In this document: positions 49,022-64,000 of the stretch, one piece after another
Position numbering within the stretch: the first letter of the stretch is position 1
Layout: each line of letters begins with the position of its first letter
DNA from: Schoenoplectus triqueter
Taxonomy: Eukaryota; Streptophyta; Magnoliopsida; Poales; Cyperaceae
DNA: 64,000 bases
Assembly: GCA_964058805.1 (NCBI GenBank)
Contig: CAXKVV010000206.1
Coordinates: 186,001-250,000 of the forward strand
Reading direction: 5' to 3'
Program-made: the position numbers and the translations under genes
Notes under the pieces: model-generated
The model's database searches: none
What the model saw: the letters and a program-made list of their open reading frames with translations, nothing else
Told to the model about the DNA's origin: nothing

Positions 49022-50145
49022 TTAAAAAAATTTAGAATTTTGTAGCCCCTCCATTCTTCACTATCCGCCCTTCCGATCTCGAACGAGTTATATAATTTGC
49101 ACACATTTTTTATAAAAAAAATATAGAGTCAAACTCTCACTGAGTTTCGTGCCTGCGACTTTTCACAAAAAAAAAATAGTCTTTTGCTACTATATATTTT
49201 GCACATATTTTTTTTTTATAAAAACCTTCATGACATCAAGATTTATGCAGCTTCGATTTTAAAAAAAAATTCTTAAAAACCGACTAGTCCTAAGCAGGCG
49301 CACATGATAAAAATATAGACTTGTTGGCTAATATAATATATTTCATTTAGTGTTTTAAAATGGGTCGGATCGGAATGGGACGAGTTTTCATGGGTCAACG
49401 GATTTTAGCGGGACAGGTCAACGGGTTAGCACATATTTATTTTAGAAGTTAAATTGTGATCCGTCCTAGACCCATCGGGTCGGACGGGTTGGCGGGACGG
49501 GTCAGGTCAGGTTTAAGGGTGGGGCGGAAATGGCATGGATCGGTCATTTTTTTTTTCAAAATTCAAAAGTAACCAAAAAAATTCAAATAAATTCTCAAAA
49601 ATTCCGAAAATTTATAAATAATTATTAAAAATATTAAAAATATATAACCAATTATATTTTTAACCAAAAAGTTTTTAATTTTTTAATATTTTTTTATTTT
49701 TTTCGGTTTTACATCTATGACAGCAGATGGAGCCTAAGCCTTAGAAAATTAAAATTCAAAGAGAATATATAAATCATAATTTTTGTGAGATGTACCAACC
49801 AAGTTTCAAATAATAAAATTCAACTATTAATAGATTTCTAAAACATTTTTTTAATAACACCCATCAGTCAGTAAGATTCCATAGACGGTTATGCCACTAA
49901 CCCCAAGGACCAACCTTTCAATATTAAAACCTACCCATACAAATAATTCAGACAACCAAACTCAATCAAATCTGATAAACAAACAAAAAGAGTAAAAAAT
50001 AAACATTAAATAACTCAAACCAAAGCCCTTTAAATGGGTCAATCTCCCAATACTACAATCCATCATCCTTCAAAGTTCAAACCCTTCATAAATCCATTCC
50101 TTGGAAACTCACTTTTTTGTGCATCTTTTTCTCTCAAATTTCATA
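49022..50145 (+). other. Upstream of the SAUR gene
   Basis: Holds the truncated element at 49348-49690 and then about 450 bp before the SAUR start. The last 100 bases are C- and A-rich like a plant leader. A CTTTAAATGG at about 50029 could be a weak TATA element. Confidence 0.35.
49348..49690. mobile_element. Truncated hAT-like element with GGGTCGG arrays
   Basis: Begins TAGTGTTTTAAAATGGGTCG and carries GGGACGGGTCAGGTCAGG-like words to about 49540, then AT-rich sequence with CAAAATTCAAAAGTAACC. The same order is found in the element at 34492-35075, so this is the left half of the same family. The right half is missing. Confidence 0.65.
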
Positions 50146-50610
50146 ATGGAGTCAAAAAAATCCAACAAAATCACAGAAATCGTTAGACTCCAACAAATGC
50201 TCAAGAAATGGAAGAAGCTCTCCGTCTCCAAAAATGGCACCTCCAGCACTAACAACCCTTCTTCATCCAAGGGAATCAAGTTCATCAAACGCACATTATC
50301 ATTCACCGACACATCGGCGTTGTCGTGTGATGTACCGAAGGGACACCTGGCAGTATGTGTCGGAGAAGAAATGCAAAGGTTCGTTATACCAACCGAGTAC
50401 CTGGGGCACAGTGCATTCGTTTCTCTACTGAGAGACGCAGAGGAGGAGTTTGGGTTTCAACAAGAGGGGGTGCTGAGAATTCCATGTGAGGTTGGAGTTT
50501 TTCAGAGGATACTTGAGTTGGTGCAGAATAACAAAGATGGCTATTATTATTGCTCCACGGAGGCAGATTTTGGGTACCCACAATACTCTCCAAATGCAAT
50601 GTGTAGATGA
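50146..50610 (+). CDS. SAUR-family auxin-responsive protein
   Basis: Intronless gene of 465 bp, 154 aa. The N-terminus (residues 1-60) is basic and low in complexity: MESKKSNKITEIVRLQQMLK, then KWKKLSV and a Ser/Thr/Asn-rich stretch. From about residue 60 it has the SAUR domain: DVPKGHLAVCVGEEMQRFVI, PTEYLGHSAFVSLLRDAEEE and FGFQQEGVLRIPCEV. The C-terminus ends in a short variable tail. SAUR proteins inhibit PP2C.D phosphatases and so activate plasma-membrane proton pumps, promoting cell expansion; many are induced by auxin. The long basic N-terminus places it with the larger SAURs (SAUR72/76-like). The start is the first ATG, with aataATGG context; an in-frame extension upstream has no ATG. 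No DST element was identified in the 3' region. Confidence 0.95.
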   Translation: MESKKSNKITEIVRLQQMLKKWKKLSVSKNGTSSTNNPSSSKGIKFIKRTLSFTDTSALSCDVPKGHLAVCVGEEMQRFVIPTEYLGHSAFVSLLRDAEEEFGFQQEGVLRIPCEVGVFQRILELVQNNKDGYYYCSTEADFGYPQYSPNAMCR

Positions 50611-53600
50611 GAGAGAGAGATGGAAAAGCGTAAAAAGGTTTAATTGGTGAGGGATGATTAATTTGTATCTCCCCCCTTCCCCCTCTTTGTATGCTTTGAT
50701 GATTTAGTTCAATATTTAGTTTCTAAGGGTTATCTTTTTCATATTTTTTTTGGTGAGGATACTTGGTCAAAGGACCTTTTTTTCTAATTTCATTTTCTGA
50801 AAGTGTACCGAATAGAGGGGACTGGAATGCAGGAAACCTCAGTTGAAATGGGATTATTTTTCTTTTGAGATTCTAATAATTTTGCAATGCATTTTTATTT
50901 AAGCAAAATTGATGATTCTTGTTGAATTGTAATATTTTCCGTTTTACTTTCTGGAAAAAATATCTTCTGAAAACTTATTTTGCTGATAATTTAACCTTTG
51001 CTGACCCTCAATCTTCTCCCTAAAATATATTCTAAGAATTTAATATTCTTATCAAATATCAGTAACAACAATTTTCTATATAAAGTTCATGCGCATAATG
51101 AGCAGATACTATTTTCATTGATATTCGTTTTTCAACAAAATTCATGCCATAACAACTCTCAAATAAACTATATACTACTTGAAAAAAAATCCCAATATTG
51201 CCGGTATGTTCATTCCATCTTACCAAGACAAGTTGGGGAGCAAAACTTGATTATTGAAATTAACACACTATGTAATAACTTAATTTGTATTATATGAAAA
51301 AAAATGATGAGAAATTACAATGTGATTTTATACGTTTTAAATTAAAATTAGTCAGATTGGATGAGCCAATTATAGTCAATGACACAATTTGGCGCGGATG
51401 GAAGTGAAGCAAATTGGAGTCAATTATCCTCCATTTCTTCTTCAAAATGGAGTTAATGACTTTATTATATATAATTTTGTTGAAAATTAGAAAACGAACT
51501 TACTGTTGACCCTAGTTTTTTTTTATGAAACATACGTTTGGCCCCACACTCCAAAAACTTATAGATGCGTTACATGGGTATAGCTTAATATAAAAACCCA
51601 AAACTTATACAAACAATTTATAATTAATGTGTAATATAAGAACTCACAATGCTGATCCCGGAGGAAAGGTTTTTGGTTCCATTTACTAACTATACCGGGC
51701 CAGCATAATTAAGACGTGTGACGTAATACCATGTATAACTTTTTTAAAAAAATGATTACATTAATATGGTTTTAGCATTATCTCTCCCATTCCTAGGTAT
51801 TTTGCTACATTACTGAAACAACAACACACTGGTATACGTGTGAATGATATGTACAATTAATATTTCAGAAGATGTTAGATTTATTTTAAATTTTGTAAAA
51901 ATTGTGCAGAATTCATACATGTATCAATGTTCACGTGATCTAGCCGTTTATGTACAGATTTTAACAATTTATAGTACGGACAATTTGGATAAACTATAAT
52001 TTACAGGCTCAGGATCTGAAGTTCTGAACTCATATTAAGCATATTAAATAAGTATATTGAAAAAAAAATGAAAATTTGGCTCTCAACTCGAGCTTGAAGA
52101 CGTGTAAATCACGTGATATTGCGTCTACGAAGTGGGAAGCATGTTGCATGTAAATTTGCAAAAAAAGAAATTTTGGAAGCAGATTCTCTACAGCGCAGCA
52201 TGGTTGCTTACTGTTTTTGAATTTAAATAAGCTTTGAGATTGCGTCTACGAAGTGGGAAGCATGTTGCATGTAAATTTGCACAAAAAGAAATTTTGGAAG
52301 CAGATTCTCTACAGCGCAGCATGGTTGCTTACTGTTTTTGAATTTAAATAAGCTTTGAGATTGATAAAAAAACAAATTTGATAATTGGGATTCTGTGTTG
52401 TACGGTGCAGCGCGATAGATGAAACAAATTATAGTGCAGCGAAACAAATTATAATGCATTAGAGATTGGACGATGAAACTTGCATTCTCTCCCCCTCCCT
52501 ATTTTTCAAGAGGCTTTTAAGTTTTAATGTTCTTCGGTTCTTCCTATTTGCAATTGTGCTGAATATTAGTATTAATATTAACGGGACATGCATAAAGATA
52601 AAGGAAAAAATATTTCAAAAAAATATTTCCCTGGATGACTTTTGCAATCAAGATAATCAAGATAACAAAATAAAAAGAGAAAACGGTTGGGCACCAAACA
52701 CTTGTTGATTTTGTAATTTTATATAACAATTTACAAACTGCGAGGTCAAATGATGGGGCTTGCGTTGCCCATATTTCAAACATCTTGGTTAATTTAAAAT
52801 TTTAATTGTAATTTTGTAAAATAATGTACTGAAGCATTATAGTTTTTATTAAATTTAATTCCTGGTATTGCGCCTTGTTAAAATTAATTACTGCCATTGT
52901 CTTATTTGCATAAAAGAAATTCATTTAATCTTGTATAACTTTTTATGGTGTCACAGTACTCATTGTGTCGCTTTGGATACACCAAATTAATATCTGATTT
53001 TTCAACTTAGCTTGAAATTTATCAGCAAAAATTACTTGAAATCCTAATAAATACCTCATTTCATGAGTCATACAAATGATGGCTTTTGAAAAGAACTTTA
53101 TTTTCAGAAATAAAAAAAAAATCGAGAATAAGCATTAGCATAGCTGGAGAGTCCAGGCGTCTTCAATTTTGTGTAGTGTAATACTGTGAAGTATTTGGTC
53201 TTAGGTTATAATCAAGCTACCATGCAAAGGAACCAGGCCTCACATGCCCCAAATCGTTCTAAATTTCTAGGCCTAACATAAATTGGGTGAAATTCTTCTG
53301 ACCTGACACGGAGGGCCCCCTTTTTTTATAAAGGCCCAGAGGCCAGATATTTGGATTTCTTAGGGTGTCTTTGCACGGTATTAGCGGTTAATTCAATTGT
53401 GTTTGTTAAGAATAGCAAAACAGTCAAGACTTGACCAGTTCGAATAACTATCAACCATATTCAAATAAATGGTAGACTTTAAAAAGTAGCCAAACGAAAT
53501 ATGATAATGCTTCTAAAGGATGATGCAGGCTTAAATCGAAAAAATATATAAAAATTTAATATATGTTTAATTAGTGAGTCTTTTTTTTTTAAAAAAACAA

Positions 53601-54048
53601 TGTTAAAGAAGATCACTATCTCAAATTAGTGCTATTAGGGTTGTCATTCGTGCTTCGCTGTGGAACAAAATCACTTTAGACAATGATGATTATAATAATT
53701 ATTATGTAATTTTGTTAAATATAAATGTTTAAAAGTAAAAAAAAATCTAATTATGTTAGTTGCTGCAAATTATTATTATGAAATTATTTTATACTTTTTC
53801 ATTAATAAATGCTATAATAATTTAAATGTGAATGTGAATAATAAAAATGTGAGACTTTCCAATTCATTATTTTTGTTTAGTTAAAATCTGTCAATCCATT
53901 ATTTGTGTTATTCCAGCGAACGTGTAGCTCTTTCGGTCTCAAACCGTTGGAGTATAACAAATAATTTGTGTTATTTAGCAGGATCAAATAAATTTAAGTC
54001 AACATCTTCTTGTCATGTTTTCTCCTAGTCTTGCACATTTCTGTGAGA
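50611..54048. other. Intergenic DNA between SAUR and the cytidylyltransferase gene
   Basis: The first 200 bases are likely the SAUR 3' UTR. The rest has scattered open frames without recognisable domains (50998-51297, 52466-52708) and the 121-bp tandem duplication listed separately. No gene recognised. Confidence 0.4.
52118..52359. repeat. Tandem duplication, 121-bp unit
   Basis: The block starting attgcgtctacgaagtggga at 52118 recurs at 52239 with almost no change (gcaaaaaaag versus gcacaaaaag in the middle). Each unit ends gaatttaaataagctttgag. The near identity suggests a recent event. Confidence 0.95.
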
Positions 54049-59539
<5,491 letters not shown>

Positions 59540-61193
59540 TAGAGGTATCGGACGGGTCGGATAAGTTTGACTAAAAAAATTATCGGGTTATGGGTCGGGA
59601 TCGGGTCAATCAGATTCGGGTCGAGTCGGGTTTTGAATCGAACATTATCATGTTTTTTCAGATTTCGAGTCATTTTGGATCGGGTTGGGGCGGATTGGGT
59701 TTCGGGTTCTTAGTAGTTCAGATTATGTCGGGTTTCAGATCATTTGGGTCTGGGTTGAGTCGGGTTTTAGGTCATCTGATATCGGATAGTCTCGGATTTC
59801 AAGTTATTTTCGGGTCGGACTGGGCCGGGCCGGGTTTTTTTTTGTGATGTTTTATTTAGATCGGGTCAAATTTTGGGTCGACTGACTTTAAAAAAATAGA
59901 AATTCATTTTAGATAATGTTAGGTCATTTTATTTTTCAAATATATGGATATGATTAATTAATTTGGGTCTAGTCAAATCAGTTTCAGGTCGATATACTTC
60001 ATTCATTTTATTAACAAATTGAAAACATATTACTTATGATAATTCTAATTAATAGACATTATTATTATTATTCAAAATGTAATTTTTTATTTCGATATAA
60101 ATTTGAATATATATGTGTGTGTGTGTAAGACTAACGTGCTCCTAGGAGCACGGAGCCACTCCGTGATTCTAACTCAAAAAATATATCAAATGATTTCCAA
60201 ACTTTGATTTATCACTCTCATTAAATTCTTCATATTGAAATATTATGGGGTTCAAAAATTTGAGGTGTTTCGAGTTTTCTATGTCGTTCTTTTTAATTTT
60301 TGAAAATAATATACAAATATTGAATATTTTATTATTATTTTAGAGTTGATTTTTAAAAATTGAAAAGAGTGACTTAAAAAATTCGAAACACCCCAAATTT
60401 TTATACTCTATAAGATTTTCAATATGAAAAATTTAATAAGAGTGATAAATCAAAATTTGAAGATCATTTGATATATTTTTTGAGTTAGAATCGCGGAGTG
60501 GCTCTGTGCTCCTATGAGCATATTAGTTTTCCTACATATATGCATGTAGGTAATTTTTTAATTAAAATTATCAAAATTATATGTGTAACTATTTGTACAT
60601 GTTATATTGATAAAAATAATATATATATTAATTTGTGTTGAAATAAAGTGGCAGTCTATCGTTATTTATGAAACCCGTGCTTAACCCGATCCTCCTCTAA
60701 ACTTGTGTTTAACTTGAACTCCCTCAAAATAAATTGGCAATTAAGTTCAAGTTGAATTTATAAAGAGATGTTTAATATTTATATGGTATAATTTTAAAGT
60801 AATTAGATACATATATGCAGCACGAGTTGGGTCAAGTCAGGTTTCGAGTTATGTAATCTCGGATCATCTCGGATCATCTCGGATTTCGGGTCGTTCGGGT
60901 TTAGATCGAGTCGGATATTGGGTCATCTGATCTCGAGTCATCTCGGGTTTTCGGGTCATTCAGGTTCGGGTCGGGTCAAGTTTCAGGTTGTCTGATCTCA
61001 GGTCATCTCGGGTTTTTGAGTCATTCGGGTTCGGATCGGGTTGGGTTTCGGGTTGTTTGATCTCGGATCATTCGTGTTCGGGTCGGGTCAGATTCGAATC
61101 AATTTAACTTTTTGAAAAAATTAAATCGGATCGGATTCAAATTCAGACGAGTCAGACATATTTCTCGGATCGAATCGAATTTTGCCACCTCTA
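59540..61193. mobile_element. Non-autonomous hAT-like element with TCGGGTCGGGT arrays
   Basis: The left end begins TAGAGGTATCGGACGGGTCG and the right end, read inwards, begins TAGAGGTGGCAAAATTCGA. Flanks are gtgaatag (59532-59539) and ctgcatag (61194-61201), identical at 6 of 8 positions. Both subterminal regions (59550-59890 and 60840-61130) are long arrays of TCGGGTCATTCGGGTTCGG-like words. No transposase is left in the 1.65 kb, which include a nested MITE. Confidence 0.72.
60128..60530. mobile_element. MITE with long inverted arms, nested in the hAT-like element
   Basis: The left arm reads ACTAACGTGCTCCTAGGAGC, GAGCCACTCCGTGATTCTAA and CTCAAAAAATATATCAAATG. The right arm is its near reverse complement, starting at about 60530 (ACTAATATGCTCATAGGAGC read inwards). 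Matching runs for almost the whole 400 bp up to a short centre near 60325. The match of arms indicates recent insertion relative to the host element. Confidence 0.85.
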
Positions 61194-62899
61194 CTGCATA
61201 GCAACAAAGAATGTGATTTCAAGCTCAACACTTATCTTCGTATGAATAGATTGTTGTCTATTACTTCTTATGCAAACGGTGTATTGAGACAAGATGAGGA
61301 TTCTTAATTAATTAGTTGTGAAATATATATATAGATTGTTGTCCATTGCTTTAAAAGAATGCTGCATGGTAATTGTCAAAAGCTCGAAAACATAAAACAA
61401 CGTTCATCTATTTAGAAAGGACTTCTCATATTTTCATTGCTTTGTAAGAATGCTTTATGACAATTGTCAAAAGCTCAAAACATGCGATACTGAGTAAAAT
61501 AGGAAATCCAATATCGAAGCCAATGATTAATGATTTTATCATATTTTCAGGGAATGTTGTATTTTACTTTCAACTTCTCATTCAGATGACCATCAACATG
61601 AGTGTTGATACTTTTGAGACTCCCTTCATGCGTCATTGTACGATACTCCCTACCCCTCCACCCGACTCGAGTGTCAAAGACTCAAGCACTGCACCCGAAA
61701 GACCCGAGTGCTCTCACCGTGAAATCCAACTAAGAAATACATATTGTTCGTCTCTTATTAGGAGAGTGTTTAATCAACGATGTTGATGTATTTTATTTTT
61801 TTAGAGATATTGTAGTATAGTTTATATTATGAAACTTGGTTTTAGTTATACTAAATTAAATTAAAATAACTAAATAAATTATTTAAATTTATTAAAACTA
61901 ATATACAAAAGTAGCTGAATCTTAGACTGAGTATGAAACTTAAGGGATCTGCGCATTTGATTTAGAAATAGCGAATCAGTTGTCAGCTTTTGATTGTGCA
62001 TCTATTTCGCCGAGAGTAATTATAATTTCTGTCCGATTTTGTTAAGTGCACAATCGAAGTAATGGAAAATGACGCTTGATGATTTCTTTTATTGCAGTCA
62101 TATTTCAATAAATTTTGACCATCCATTCGATACAACATGAACACAAATGTTGCAAATTTATAATATTAACACGTGCAGATTGAAAAGTATCACAAAATTC
62201 TTCTTTCCTTTTCATGTTCCTAGGCTGACAACGAACATTTCTTTTCTCCCTTATCCAATGGAAGCCTTTTCTTTTGTAAGTACATTGCACACTCGTTTCA
62301 GCTTGGGAGGCCGCATCTCTTAATCTCTTAAATTTGAGATGATATATAAGTATAACCAAACATTAATCAGCGTAGAGAATATAACTGCAGAAAACATTTA
62401 AGGCGTAAAGAACATAATTGTTGAATACGTTTCAACTGTGAACACAACCAAGAGTCCAAGAGGAACCGATATTGCGTGCTTCTTTTATACGCACCAATTG
62501 ATAAGTAATGAAATTAACAGTGATAAAGAGGAGAATACATGAGAACAAAAAGTCATTTTCAACTGCAAAGCAAATAAATTCCACTAAACATGCTCTAGTG
62601 GGAACTATGACTAATCTTAGTTAAGTAAAAAGTTCAAAAACACCATACAAAAGGGAAGCACAAAGATCCTTAGAGATCAACATGACTGAACAATTCTACA
62701 AGTTCTCAGAAACTAACTGTTCCCAAACCTAATCCATAAATTAACACACTTGATTTGATGTTCCTGAAAAAAGGAGTAGAGAGATACAGCACCGGCACAG
62801 GCGGAACTATAAGCAATCACAAATGGTCATCCAGATCTCCAGCCACCACACCACCTGTCTCATAGGTTACATAATAGATGATTATTTCCATAACTAACT
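61194..62899. other. Intergenic DNA and RPN2 3' UTR
   Basis: The right 300-500 bases are probably the 3' UTR of RPN2. A 91-bp-spaced duplication is listed separately. Open frames at 61457-61786 and 62105-62359 show no recognisable domain. No gene seen. Confidence 0.4.
61344..61485. repeat. Diverged tandem duplication, 91-bp spacing
   Basis: The block cattgctttaaaagaatgct followed by gcatggtaattgtcaaaagc starts at 61344 and recurs, with several changes, at 61435 (cattgctttgtaagaatgct and tatgacaattgtcaaaagct). Confidence 0.8.
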
Positions 62900-63990
62900 T
62901 CATGGAGAATACTCAAAAGGTTGGGGTGGTTGAGGCTCCTCATCTACAGCCATGGCTGAAGAGGCCTGTTGTGCCTGATTGGTTGGGGCTGCAGCACTAG
63001 GGTTTGAAGAAACAGCAGCAGGTGCATCAGTGAGGGTAAAAACCTCAGGCTCAGTAGGTTGGAGGTCTCTCAGTAGAACAAATCCAGATGGTGCTAGCTT
63101 GACAGGTACATATCGGCACCCCTCCAAGAACTTGATGTGCTTCTCTTGTGAGGGGACCACTCTTGCTGGGTTTGTCAGGATCTGGTATGTTGGCTCCGGC
63201 TCCGACTTCTTCTCAGCTGGATTGTCCACCTGCAACATTATAAATTATATTCAAATTGATGAGTTACATTCATAATTCCAATTCCTACCTAATTAGAGAA
63301 TTATGTTGCCAATATGTCACAAGTGCCCTCTCAACGTAAATAATTAAGTCAACATCAGGCAAAGTACTTTCACAGTCAACAACAATTCTTCACATAGATG
63401 CAAGCAATATAATTTGCAAATGCAAACTTTTTCCCTAAAACCTTACCTGCATGGCATCAGAGTCTTTCTCTTTCTCTTTCTCTTTCTCTGGCTTCTCAGT
63501 AGTCTTTCTAGCTCCTTCGCTTGGTGATGCAACCTTCTCAGCCGAACCACTACCAGATGCTGCCTTCTCTTTCTCGGCCTCCTTTTTGGCAGCTCTTGCC
63601 TTTACCTTAGCAAAAGTTGACAAAATTGCCGTTGGTTGCCTCACTGCAGTTGTCGTTGCCTGGGGAGTAGTGGCCTTGGGGTAGTCAAACAGTGAAGGCT
63701 TAGCATGGGACATGAAATCAAACTTGGGGACCTTGAGATCATAGTTGAGGCCCACAAAGGCAGTGAGTGAAAAGGAGAGGGAAAGGAAGTAGAGGAGGGG
63801 ATACCAGTACCAGAACTGGCTGAATACTGCAAGACCAATCACTGCCGTGAGGCGATCATGTTTGTTCTTAGAGAGGAGGCGGATAGTAACATTGCGGCCA
63901 CCTGCATCCAAAATCCCAGAGGCTAGTATGGCCCCCATCTTGCTCATTGTGTCTTCATGCTTGTCCAGGATTATCTTCTCCAATTGCCGC
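62900..63990 (-). CDS. RPN2: 26S proteasome non-ATPase subunit RPN2, C-terminal part (gene continues past the right edge)
   Basis: Two 3' exons: 63447-63990 and 62900-63229, joined by a GT-AG intron in phase 0; the exon at 63990 is preceded by an AG acceptor and the start of the gene lies outside the window. The roughly 291 residues shown read [58 protein letters not shown] and [20 protein letters not shown], matching the conserved C-terminal half of plant RPN2. A lysine/glutamate-rich, low-complexity linker follows ([20 protein letters not shown], then [17 protein letters not shown]), then [40 protein letters not shown] and the end [14 protein letters not shown]2 is a large scaffold of the regulatory particle base and helps dock the ubiquitin receptor RPN13; the extreme C-terminus is the RPN13-binding tail in other eukaryotes, and a proline-rich QPFEY end is kept here. 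Confidence 0.95.
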
Positions 63991-64000
63991 CTCAATTAAG

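Noticed and set aside
62105..62359. Open frame on the minus strand downstream of RPN2
   Set aside because: No recognisable domain; probably chance frame in or beyond the RPN2 3' UTR.

Overview
This is a stretch of AT-rich nuclear DNA from a flowering plant, most likely a eudicot. Its genes have GT-AG introns and plant-specific products: two HKT sodium transporters, a SAUR protein, a plant reticulon, a plastid/mitochondria-type PECT and a plant RPN2. The intergenic DNA is full of degraded hAT, LINE, Harbinger-like and fold-back elements. I cannot name the species from the sequence alone.

Six genes look real. From left to right they are: a reticulon-like protein of the RTNLB22 type (+, 4 coding exons, 171 aa); two HKT1-type Na+ transporters in tandem on the minus strand (577 and 564 aa, 3 exons each, identical intron phases), about 9.4 kb apart; an intronless SAUR gene (+, 154 aa); a complete ethanolamine-phosphate cytidylyltransferase (-, 9 coding exons, 420 aa); and the last two exons of the 26S proteasome subunit RPN2 (-), which runs off the right edge. 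I rebuilt every exon junction by hand; all coding phases close and each rebuilt protein is free of internal stops.

Between these lie gene relics: an F-box/LRR exon of the SKIP19 type (about 2.0-2.3 kb), a galacturonokinase 3' exon with a 1-bp frameshift (about 33.0-33.3 kb) and fragments of hAT transposases (5.8-7.0, 8.5-9.9 and 41.0-41.5 kb).

Mobile DNA makes up most of the rest. One hAT element (4899-7791) still has an exact 8-bp target duplication. A second hAT-like unit (7864-10061) carries a threefold tandem repeat of its transposase C-terminus. Several non-autonomous hAT-like units have recognisable ends and 8-bp duplications (26921-27345, 34492-35075, 59540-61193). A Harbinger-like element (47433-49021) has TTA duplications and a 1.1-kb AT minisatellite inside. 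There are also several long fold-back elements.

The genes are functionally unrelated (ion transport, ER shaping, auxin response, phospholipid synthesis, protein turnover), apart from the HKT pair, which is a local duplication. I saw no gene cluster that amounts to a new biological system. The most unusual observations are the 37-residue in-frame duplication at the N terminus of one HKT copy, the triplicated hAT dimerisation segment, and a non-coding motif shared downstream of two different hAT transposase relics.
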